Under the pieces are notes generated by a model. The model was not told the origin of the DNA. It worked only from the letters and a program-made list of their open reading frames with translations, and made no database searches. Both the position numbers and the translations under genes were made by a program. Of a stretch of 64,000 bases of DNA, positions 16,837 to 25,183 are shown piece by piece. The stretch's first letter is position 1. Each line of letters opens with the position of its first letter. Source of the stretch: Bacteroidia bacterium (GTDB lineage Bacteria > Bacteroidota > Bacteroidia > J057); NCBI GenBank assembly GCA_030430575.1, contig JAUIKF010000025.1:44698-108697 (forward strand), written 5' to 3'.

Positions 16837-18611
16837 TTATATGGAGTATTGTCTGTAGCCTAATAGGGCTACATCCTGCCTTGGGTCAAGATACCTTGCG
16901 GGTAGATACGGTATTTTTCCAACCTGAAGACCAGGCAATAGAAGTGCATATTTCCTTCAGATCCCTATTTGAAGAAGCGCTTAATCAAGGAAATTTAACC
17001 CTCACAGAGGTCCAAGATTCTATTGAATACCTGATCCCTCAATTTGAGCGAATCGATTCTAGCAAAGCAACAGGCGAAACCAGTTCTACTACTTATCATA
17101 TTTTCCATCTTAAAAAAGATGGATTAACTGCTAAAAGTCATAATTCCTTGTATTTGGGAGAGGCTCGCCTGATCCGCGCAGAGGCTTTTGGCGAATCCGA
17201 TCAGAAGCGATTTATCATCGGTAGTGCCAGTAACCCTGTCAACCTAGGCTATATGGATTGGCAGTTGTTGGCTTTGGTGGGAGCCCTATTGGTATCCCTC
17301 ATTCTTGCCATCCTCAGCCAACTAATTCCAGAGATTCGAGGCCGCAGGTTTTTCCAAAAATATGTAAAACAGTATAAAGATGTAGACAAAGGAAGGTATA
17401 GTAAAAATGACCCATACACCCTTCAACCATTCAAAGAAAATGATATTGTTGTAGCCAAATGCAGGCAACTCCAAACATTAGATGTCTGGAAGGCATTGGA
17501 CAATAAGTGTATCAATTATGCGGGCTGCCTCCGCAAGCAAGTGGGCATTAAGACCCCTTGCAAGGAAGGAGAGGGGCTCACCCCTAGCGAAGTGTTTTTC
17601 AGCCAGCAAGGCGTCTATCGAATTCTGAACTGGATTTGGTTTGGGGCTTTTGGAGGATTGATGGCGTGGGTAGCGGTGGCTTTCCTTTTTAGCCTTTCTT
17701 TGCCTGGTCTTTATCGGTTTTTTAGCCACTTTTCTCAAGATGGAAACGGGTATGTGTTGATGCAGGATACCTTGACAGGTTTTTTCTTAGGCCTTTTTCT
17801 ATCTTTTATGCTTTCCCTTGCAGAAGAGCGTGGGCAATCTCGGATGCTCTCCTGGACACGAATCTTGTTAAGGGCAATCGGGGGAGGACTCATCGCTGCA
17901 TTGATCTTCTGGGGAGCTCATTTGACCTTAGATAAGGTATTCGGTCCAGATGCCAGTTTTGTGATCGGTCTTCTGACGTGGACAGTGTTTGGCGTCGCGT
18001 TAGGGGGTGCATTGAGTATTCAATCCAGTATCAGTACCATAAGAGGCCTGATAGGCGGGGGGATTTCTGGGGCGATTGCTTTTGTGATCTATTACTTCCC
18101 CTTATTCTTGAATCAATCAGAACTAGGGAGAAATACCTTCGAATGGACAAAAATGTTTGCCTTTATTATGCTAGGCAGCTTATTGGCACTGACCCTCATA
18201 TCAGTTGTCAGAAGATACGAAGGATTTGAATTGGAATACCTGAGTCCCAAAGAGTTCAGGCGTGTCAACCCCATCAGCAAATGGCTTAAAATCGGCATGC
18301 AGATATATATCGGCACCGATAAGGGGTGCTATGTATATATCCACTGGGATGACCCAGCTGTCCAGCCAGAACATGCGGACCTTACTTATAAAGATGGCAA
18401 GGTGCTTATCACCCCCCTCCATCCTGTCCTCCTCAATGGGCGAGAACTTCCTCTCCACCAAGAAACGGAACTAAAGAATAATGATGAGATTCAGTTGGGC
18501 ATTGACAGTGTCACGCATATGCGTTTCCGCTTAAAAGAAGCTGTCCCAAAGCCCTCCAAGAAGACCGTCAACCGCAAAAAACCTGAGATCAAAATTTATA
18601 AAAGGAATTAA
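16806..18611 (+). CDS. Polytopic membrane protein with degenerate RING-like segment and FHA-like domain
   Basis: The product has 601 residues from ATG 16806 (a second ATG at 16815 also precedes the signal peptide). It has a signal peptide (to about 28), a periplasmic domain (30-150) and a first helix (about 154-174). A cytosolic segment at 200-245 is patterned like bacterial RING fingers: DPYTLQPFKENDIVVAKC219, then DVW, C235-INYAG-C241. Several zinc ligands are missing. Five or six further helices cover 275-475. Residues 500-577 are FHA-like (QPEHADLTY, VLLNGREL, LKNNDEIQLG), a fold that binds phosphothreonine. The end is EIKIYKRN. It could act as a membrane E3-like scaffold recruiting the E2. 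The RING and FHA calls are by pattern and need profile searches. Confidence 0.78.
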   Translation: MDQMGRFTKLIIWSIVCSLIGLHPALGQDTLRVDTVFFQPEDQAIEVHISFRSLFEEALNQGNLTLTEVQDSIEYLIPQFERIDSSKATGETSSTTYHIFHLKKDGLTAKSHNSLYLGEARLIRAEAFGESDQKRFIIGSASNPVNLGYMDWQLLALVGALLVSLILAILSQLIPEIRGRRFFQKYVKQYKDVDKGRYSKNDPYTLQPFKENDIVVAKCRQLQTLDVWKALDNKCINYAGCLRKQVGIKTPCKEGEGLTPSEVFFSQQGVYRILNWIWFGAFGGLMAWVAVAFLFSLSLPGLYRFFSHFSQDGNGYVLMQDTLTGFFLGLFLSFMLSLAEERGQSRMLSWTRILLRAIGGGLIAALIFWGAHLTLDKVFGPDASFVIGLLTWTVFGVALGGALSIQSSISTIRGLIGGGISGAIAFVIYYFPLFLNQSELGRNTFEWTKMFAFIMLGSLLALTLISVVRRYEGFELEYLSPKEFRRVNPISKWLKIGMQIYIGTDKGCYVYIHWDDPAVQPEHADLTYKDGKVLITPLHPVLLNGRELPLHQETELKNNDEIQLGIDSVTHMRFRLKEAVPKPSKKTVNRKKPEIKIYKRN

Positions 18612-18625
18612 TAACCCCTGGTATT

Positions 18626-21600
18626 ATGAAATATACAATTGTATCTATTGTTGCCGCTGCTGTATTGTTAGGGATTTGGGGATTGGGGGGAGAGAAAATG
18701 GGGAAAGAGATGATTTTGCCGCCTGCTGTGACTAGTAGTGCTTCGGCACAAAAGGTATTTATGCCGACGGCTTTTTGTAAGGATGTAACATTGGATTTAG
18801 ATGGGATGGGAAGTCTAACTATTGCACCTAGTCATATAGATAATGGTTCGACAGACACTAACCCTTTTACTTTATCAGTATTGCCTTCAACTTTTGACTG
18901 TAGCTCTATTTCCTCGAACCCCAATCTTGTAACGCTTACTGTTGACGCTGGGGGAGGAAGTAGTGATAACTGCACTGCGAATGTAACCCTGAGAGATGTG
19001 ACGCCCCCTACTGCTCTTTGCAAGGACATTACTGTTTCCCTTAATGCCTCTACGAATAGTGTGGTGATTAATTCCGCTCTTATAAATGATGGCTCTTCTG
19101 ATGCTTGTGGAATTAGTTCTATAAGTATTCCACCTACTACTTTTGACTGTGATGATGTTTCTATACATGCCAAAATCGTCACCTTGAAAGTGACAGATAA
19201 TCATGGGAATAATGCTACATGCCCAGCAGAGGTGCATGTTCAAGATAACATTGCACCTACTGCCAAATGTCAAGCTACTACAGTCTTCTTAGATGCTAAT
19301 GGCGATGCAACCCTTTCTCCCTCGGATATGAATAATGGGTCATCCGATAACTGTTCTTTGTCACAGGTCTCATTATCACTCAGTCAGACCCAGTTTGTTT
19401 GTAGCGAAGCTAATGGTTCTACCCAAGTCACGATGACTGTGACAGACTTAAGTGGCAATACCTCTACCTGTAACAGGCTAATCAGGGTGGAAGACCCCAT
19501 TCCTCCTAATGCCATTTGTCATCCGAATAGAACTGTGCAGCTAAATACCCAAGGCACATACACCCTACAGCATTCCTTTATTAATAACAATTCAACTGAT
19601 AATTGTAGCCCGCTCACCTATTCTCTAAGTGAAACGAATTTCACTTGTGATGATGTAGGTTCTAACATTGTAACCCTAACGGTGGCAGATAAACAGAACT
19701 CTAGTACTTGCACTTCGCAGGTTATCGTCGAGGATAATATTTCCCCTTTTGCAAATTGCAAAAACAATACGATCATTTTAGATGCAAGTGGCAATTTTTC
19801 TTTACTCCCATCAGATATTAATAATGGCTCAAATGATAATTGCGATTTCCGCTTAAGTGTCAGCCCAAGCGCTTTCGATTGTGCGTCAAAAGGGCCCAAT
19901 ATGGTCACCCTGAACGTCACGGATAGCAGCGGGAATGTAAACACATGTACTTCTACGGTGACTGTAGTAGACGGAACCCCGCCAATAATAAATTGCCATC
20001 AGGCCATTACCGTTTATCTTGACGCAAATGGAGACGCTTCCATTACAACAAATGATGTAAACGATGGCTCCTCTGATGTATGTGATGGGCTAAATTTATC
20101 GCTCAGTCTTTCCCAAAGTACATTTGACTGTAGCCATGTCTTATCTGCTAATCCAGTAGAGCTAACGGTCGAAGACAATTCACAAAATACAGCAAAATGT
20201 AATGCTACGATAACGGTCAAAGATACAACCTCCCCTGTGGCTTTTTGTAGAAACGATACAGTCATCGTGAATTTAGATGCAAATGGAAATGGTAGTATCA
20301 CCACTGTCTCCGTACGGAGTGCATTGCCTTCTGACAATTGTACTTTTGGGAGTTCTTTTGAAAGCCTTTCCAACAATCTCTTTGACTGTGACAGCCTTGG
20401 GACGCGTTCTGTCACCTATACGGTCACAGATGCTTCTAATAACACAGCGAGCTGTCAGGTAATGGTAGAAGTTGTGGACCTTATTCCTCCCTCCATCACC
20501 TGCCCGGGAGATGTTATGGTAACTGCAAATAGCGATTGTGAAGCAACTTTAGCTAACTATATGAATGCGCCTACTACTTCAGATAATTGTGATTCCAGTC
20601 CAGATATTTCGCAAAGTCCGATTCCTGGGAGTACAATCATGGGCACTAGTACTATTACGCTTTTCAGTACCGATAATGAGGGAAATACAAGCACCTGCAC
20701 TTTCCGCGTAATTATCGAAGATAATACTCCTCCCCAAGTCACCTGTAAGGACTTTACGCTGCCCTTGGATGCCAACGGTAATGCCACCCTGCTTCCTCAG
20801 AATATCACTGCGAGCCAGCAAGATAACTGCACCGCTTCCTCTGCACTTGAAGCTACTGTTACCCAAGATCAATTTACCTGTGCCGATTTAGGCCCCAATA
20901 CCATTGAACTAATCGTTGAAGACGCTAATCAAAATAGCGCTACCTGTGATGCTACAGTTACAGTCGTTGATGACCTTTCCCCGACTCCTCAATGTGAACC
21001 ACGTATCACCCTTCCAGTGGGTCCAGTGACTCCCATGGACTTGGACGCTGATGTTGATATGCGTGATAATTGTACGGTAACAGATTATACGGTTGCTCCC
21101 GACATGCTCACTTGCGATGACGTAGCCACCGAAGTAAGCGTTGTCTTAACTGTAACCGATAATAGCGGCAATACAGCGACGTGTATTACAGCAGTGAGTG
21201 TAGAAGACAGCAGTGGGTCACAGGTCACCCACCGTGTCTCAGACATCATCCGATGCGGAGAACAATTAATTGATTGGGAGCTACCCACGGCAGAATTGCC
21301 GTGCAGCCGTCAGGCTGAACTCACCTATATGACCAATCCCTCAGGATTGGAGAAAGGAGGCCCATTCCCCGTAGGGACCCATACGGTCACCTATGATTTG
21401 CTCGACGCCTTGGTGAGTAAATCCTTATTTGATACTTTTTTGGTAGAAATCCTCCCCATTCCCATCATTGAAAACTATGTGATAGGAGACACCATCACTA
21501 CCCCTGCCAATGAAACAGTCACCCTGGCTCCAATGGCTGATGTAGGAGGCGTGGGAAGCGTGGCATATGGGTGGAAAGTCACACTTTCGGAGAATATCCA

Positions 21601-22048
21601 GGCAAGCCCTGCCCTGCCCATTGGGCTACAAGAGGCGCCTATCACCCAAAATTTTTCTTTTATTAACCCCAGAGCGACTGGGATCGCGGTCTATACGATC
21701 TTTCCTTATTATATAGATGCAGTCTATCCGGATACTTGCCCAGGAGATTCCGTGGTGGTGGTGGTAAAGATACTCCCCGAGAATATCGATTTTTTCATCC
21801 CAGATATGTTCACCCCCAATGGAGATGGTGTCAACGAAACCTGGGGTATCACTGTTCCCCCTTCCATCAATCCAGAAGATTATGGAATAGAAGTATTCAA
21901 CAAAGCTGGGGGGTTAGTGTTTAGGGCTTCCAGCCTGCAAGCGCGTTGGGATGGAGACCGATTCCCCGACGGTCCTTATTGGTATATTATTGTCGAGAAC
22001 AATTCTGGCGAGCGCATCCGCAGCGGTAGCGTTACCATTCAGCGTTAA
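18626..22048 (+). CDS. Giant HYR-repeat surface protein with type-B (gliding-type) T9SS C-terminus
   Basis: The product has 1140 residues. A signal peptide (MKYTIVSIVAAAVLLGIWGL) is followed by ten units of about 85 residues starting with patterns like PTALCKDITVSL and ending VTDNHGNNATC. These are HYR-type Ig-like modules with conserved Cys. After a unique region (910-1040), the C-terminus is the gliding-motility/type-B domain: FTPNGDGVNETWGI, VFNKAGGLVF and W.GD.FPDGPYWYII. It should be exported by the T9SS and attached or released at the cell surface. It lies 14 bases after the FHA gene, so it appears to be in the same operon as the Ubl genes. The adjacent PorP/SprF gene is its likely outer-membrane partner. 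Confidence 0.88.
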   Translation: MKYTIVSIVAAAVLLGIWGLGGEKMGKEMILPPAVTSSASAQKVFMPTAFCKDVTLDLDGMGSLTIAPSHIDNGSTDTNPFTLSVLPSTFDCSSISSNPNLVTLTVDAGGGSSDNCTANVTLRDVTPPTALCKDITVSLNASTNSVVINSALINDGSSDACGISSISIPPTTFDCDDVSIHAKIVTLKVTDNHGNNATCPAEVHVQDNIAPTAKCQATTVFLDANGDATLSPSDMNNGSSDNCSLSQVSLSLSQTQFVCSEANGSTQVTMTVTDLSGNTSTCNRLIRVEDPIPPNAICHPNRTVQLNTQGTYTLQHSFINNNSTDNCSPLTYSLSETNFTCDDVGSNIVTLTVADKQNSSTCTSQVIVEDNISPFANCKNNTIILDASGNFSLLPSDINNGSNDNCDFRLSVSPSAFDCASKGPNMVTLNVTDSSGNVNTCTSTVTVVDGTPPIINCHQAITVYLDANGDASITTNDVNDGSSDVCDGLNLSLSLSQSTFDCSHVLSANPVELTVEDNSQNTAKCNATITVKDTTSPVAFCRNDTVIVNLDANGNGSITTVSVRSALPSDNCTFGSSFESLSNNLFDCDSLGTRSVTYTVTDASNNTASCQVMVEVVDLIPPSITCPGDVMVTANSDCEATLANYMNAPTTSDNCDSSPDISQSPIPGSTIMGTSTITLFSTDNEGNTSTCTFRVIIEDNTPPQVTCKDFTLPLDANGNATLLPQNITASQQDNCTASSALEATVTQDQFTCADLGPNTIELIVEDANQNSATCDATVTVVDDLSPTPQCEPRITLPVGPVTPMDLDADVDMRDNCTVTDYTVAPDMLTCDDVATEVSVVLTVTDNSGNTATCITAVSVEDSSGSQVTHRVSDIIRCGEQLIDWELPTAELPCSRQAELTYMTNPSGLEKGGPFPVGTHTVTYDLLDALVSKSLFDTFLVEILPIPIIENYVIGDTITTPANETVTLAPMADVGGVGSVAYGWKVTLSENIQASPALPIGLQEAPITQNFSFINPRATGIAVYTIFPYYIDAVYPDTCPGDSVVVVVKILPENIDFFIPDMFTPNGDGVNETWGITVPPSINPEDYGIEVFNKAGGLVFRASSLQARWDGDRFPDGPYWYIIVENNSGERIRSGSVTIQR

Positions 22049-22078
22049 TGAATCCTTTAAAGCCTTTAACCTTACACT

Positions 22079-23599
22079 ATGTGGCGCACAATTATTTTTA
22101 TCAGCTTATTTAGTTGTTTAGGGACAACTTTATGGGGACAGCAACAACCTGTTATCCCCTTACTTCCCGTATATCCCAGTTGGTACAACCCTGGTGCTAC
22201 TGCCTATCACCTAGGTACAACCCTCTCACTTGGCTACCGAGACCAATGGAACATCAATGATGCTCCTACCTCTCAATTAATTGCCTTTGACTATCGCCCC
22301 AATAGAAGCTCTCCTCTAGGGTATGGGGCGACATTAGCGAGAGAGACATCTGGCTTGGACAATATGTTTAGTTTTCAAGCTCGAGCCGCAGCTCATTTTG
22401 GGGCAGAACAGGATGGTCATCATTTTTCTTTGGGGATGAGCATTGGGCTGATCAATCGCAGTAGAAATTATGCTAACATCATTCTAGAGGATTATCGAGA
22501 TAAGGAGTTGCTGATCGAGGAGACGTTAAATCAATTGAAACCGGATGCTGGGATCGGACTACATTACCGCTATGAAGCTCCCAACAATGCCTATTTCAAA
22601 ATAGACCTTGCAGCTAATCGGCTGCCTGGGATGTTTGATGACCAAGTATTCCAATTTGATCAACTTCCCCATCTTTATACCAATATTCAATTGGGTATTG
22701 CAGCCTCTTCAGATTTGATGATTGAACCGAGTGTCCAGTATATCTCTATTCTTTCCCCTGATTATAGACAAGGTCGGGGACAACTTTCCTTTATGCTTGG
22801 GGCTTCCTACCAAAATAAATTTTGGGGAGGCCTATATGGCAGACCAGGAGAAATAGGCAATACTTTTGGGCTTTTTGTAGGTCTTTCATTTGACCGCACT
22901 AAATACGGTATTAACATAGGATACGATGTACATTCACAACTGGGGGGAAATAAAGAAATAGCAGGATATTATAATATTGCGGCAGAGGCACGGTGTGTTA
23001 ATGATGTTAGGTATCGGGACCCATATTGGGAGGGTGCAACTGAATTTTCAAGATATCTGCGTCCATTCTTTGAGAACGATGGCTTGTCTATAGATGATCT
23101 TGAAATTGAAATACCTACAGGTCCTTACAAATTTATCTTTGCCCTGTCAGAAGAAAATGAAACCGAAATCAATTGGAAATATAATGCCGATAATGAAAAT
23201 AGGGTTCGCTTGATTTGCTCAAAAGCAATCAATGATATGTTGAATATATGCAATGAACCTCATTTAGAGGAGGTTACAAAAGTCATTCTCACCTATTCTA
23301 CTCCGATGACCTCCAAGCAATTAGAAGAAAGTTCTCAACTTAAGTATGAAGAAGACAGCAACTTGGGGGAAGGGCTGAATCTAGTGGGCAAAGTAAATGG
23401 AGAAACCAAAAGGCGTACGATCTATATAAGAGATAATTTGACTTATACAGAGTTTTATTTAGCCAAGCTGTATTCCCTACAAGAGCGAATCTTATACCGA
23501 CTGAGTGGATTGGGGTTAGATAAAAGCCAAATTGAACTTCGGATTGATACGGATAGTTCGTCTGATCATCCTTACAAAATCGAATTTCGCATGCGATAA
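22079..23599 (+). CDS. PorP/SprF-family outer-membrane protein with C-terminal extension
   Basis: The product has 506 residues. A signal peptide (MWRTIIFISLFSCLGTTLWG) is followed by the family pattern of YPSWYNPGATAYHLGTTLSL, YRDQW, and SPLGYGATLARETSGL, giving a beta-barrel of about 300 residues. Members of this family act with gliding/T9SS type-B substrates. Residues 310-506 extend beyond the usual length. Their end (EFYLAKLYSLQERILYRLSG then IELRID) faintly resembles OmpA-type peptidoglycan-binding domains, which is uncertain. The gene follows the HYR protein by 30 bases and closes the operon. A convergent M23 gene ends only 22 bases downstream. Confidence 0.85.
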   Translation: MWRTIIFISLFSCLGTTLWGQQQPVIPLLPVYPSWYNPGATAYHLGTTLSLGYRDQWNINDAPTSQLIAFDYRPNRSSPLGYGATLARETSGLDNMFSFQARAAAHFGAEQDGHHFSLGMSIGLINRSRNYANIILEDYRDKELLIEETLNQLKPDAGIGLHYRYEAPNNAYFKIDLAANRLPGMFDDQVFQFDQLPHLYTNIQLGIAASSDLMIEPSVQYISILSPDYRQGRGQLSFMLGASYQNKFWGGLYGRPGEIGNTFGLFVGLSFDRTKYGINIGYDVHSQLGGNKEIAGYYNIAAEARCVNDVRYRDPYWEGATEFSRYLRPFFENDGLSIDDLEIEIPTGPYKFIFALSEENETEINWKYNADNENRVRLICSKAINDMLNICNEPHLEEVTKVILTYSTPMTSKQLEESSQLKYEEDSNLGEGLNLVGKVNGETKRRTIYIRDNLTYTEFYLAKLYSLQERILYRLSGLGLDKSQIELRIDTDSSSDHPYKIEFRMR

Positions 23600-23621
23600 G
23601 AGAAATTTAGAACCTACATTA

Positions 23622-25061
23622 TCAATCTGAAATATTAGTCAACCGAATAATCAAGGAATCACAAAGCTGGGAAAATGTTGTGTCTGTGGTAGGAATAGCG
23701 GGTTCTTTCACCTCCTTCATTTCTTTTCGGTGATCAAATTGCTTTCCGTTGCGCTTAAAATGCAAACAGACATGTGGTCCAGTAGCTTGCCCAGTCTTTC
23801 CGACATAGCCAATCAGTTCCCCTTTTTTCACCCGTTTCCCTGGCTTGATATGGGAAGCAAATGAGCTCATGTGGAGGTAAAAAGTCTCATAAACCGCATC
23901 GTGTTGTATCTGGACATAATTCCCCTCCAGTCTAGCAGATTGTGCTTTAAGGACTTTCCCTGCACCGACAGCATAGATTGGGGTTCCCATAGGAGCGGCA
24001 TAGTCTGTCCCACGATGGATTCGATTTTGTTTGAGGATAGGATGCCATCTCGGCCCAAATCCTGAAGTGATTTGGCCAGACTTTACCGGGGACAGTAAAA
24101 AGCGCTTGTTTTGAGGTCGTCCTAGCAGATCATACCAAGCGCGCTGACCATTGTGCGTGTAAGGAAGGGAATAATAGGATTTGCTTTCTATTTCGGCAAA
24201 AACAGCCTCTATTGAATAAATATCTAGGTATTCATCATGGGTTCTAAGTTCTTTGTAAATAATTTTAAATCGATCACCAGGCTTTAAATAGTGGAAATCT
24301 ACTACGCCGGGCAAGGCTTCCTCGATTACTTTTGAGATCAATTTGGGATGATATTTCCCCTTTTCATTCATATCCTTCATCAAATCCCAGACATCGGTTA
24401 TGATCAGCAAGGAGACTTCTTTGATCAGGGTATCGACTGGTCGAATATGGTGCTTGACCCAAGAATCATCTGTGAGGTTGATCTCCCAGTAGTTTAATTT
24501 GTCGGCTTCATATATCAACCGTTTGAAATTTCGAGATCTTTTGGGATCAACATAGACAATGTAGCGATGATTCGATTTGAGGGTATCTAGGCCTGCATTA
24601 TGGGCAAGCGTTTGATAAGTAGAAATATTTTTGGAATGTGTGAGTCGTTTCTCTGTTAACAGATCCCCTAAAGAAATAGGCTTTAGTAATACTTCTATTT
24701 TACGATTCCATTGACCTTCAGGAACCCCAAACTCGTCTAACAGCGCCTCCTCATTTGTTGCAAGGGTATCTGGGTTAGCCGAAATGCTAGATGAAGAGTC
24801 GCTCACAAAGAAAATGATGAGGAATATAAGAAGAAGGAGCCCTATTCCGACCCCACCCCAGGCTACCTTTTTTTTAAATTGCTGATGAGTCGTCTCGATT
24901 TCTTTTCGCCTCTTTTCGGTAATAGAGTTCACTAGGCTTTTTCGCTGCCGATCAGCTGCAAGCGTGGGAGGTTGGTCGGCTGGTGATGTAGGCAAATGGG
25001 GCCTGGGGTCGTCATGTTGACCTTTTTTTCGAATCTTTATATCTGATTTTTTCTTTGCCAT
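23622..25061 (-). CDS. M23 (LytM/lysostaphin-type) peptidoglycan endopeptidase, membrane anchored
   Basis: The product has 479 residues. A Lys-rich cytosolic N-terminus is followed by one transmembrane helix (about 67-87, GGVGIGLLLLIFLIIFFVS) and a periplasmic region with an OapA/LysM-like part (LAHNAGLDTLKSNHRYIVYV). The C-terminal M23 domain (about 325-450) has SGFGPRWHPI, HRGTDYAAP, YLHM and GPHVCLHF, the full zinc and catalytic His set. It should cleave peptide cross-links at the inner-membrane side of the wall. It is convergent with the Ubl operon and divergent from the TssO-like gene (122-base gap), so it may share a regulatory region with the latter and make room in the wall for an envelope machine. 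Confidence 0.9.
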   Translation of the reverse strand: MAKKKSDIKIRKKGQHDDPRPHLPTSPADQPPTLAADRQRKSLVNSITEKRRKEIETTHQQFKKKVAWGGVGIGLLLLIFLIIFFVSDSSSSISANPDTLATNEEALLDEFGVPEGQWNRKIEVLLKPISLGDLLTEKRLTHSKNISTYQTLAHNAGLDTLKSNHRYIVYVDPKRSRNFKRLIYEADKLNYWEINLTDDSWVKHHIRPVDTLIKEVSLLIITDVWDLMKDMNEKGKYHPKLISKVIEEALPGVVDFHYLKPGDRFKIIYKELRTHDEYLDIYSIEAVFAEIESKSYYSLPYTHNGQRAWYDLLGRPQNKRFLLSPVKSGQITSGFGPRWHPILKQNRIHRGTDYAAPMGTPIYAVGAGKVLKAQSARLEGNYVQIQHDAVYETFYLHMSSFASHIKPGKRVKKGELIGYVGKTGQATGPHVCLHFKRNGKQFDHRKEMKEVKEPAIPTTDTTFSQLCDSLIIRLTNISD

Positions 25062-25183
25062 AAATACCTATCCAATATAAGAATATTTTCCAATATGATG
25101 TAATTAGTTCTCCATAGATTCTTATATTTAACCTAAATTGAAATTTCCCTTAACCCTTACCTATTTTATAACATTTAGCTATT

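Noticed and set aside
18626..22048. Adhesin unrelated to the Ubl operon
   Set aside because: Only 14 bases separate it from the FHA gene, with no hairpin between them, so co-transcription is the simpler reading; this stays unproven.
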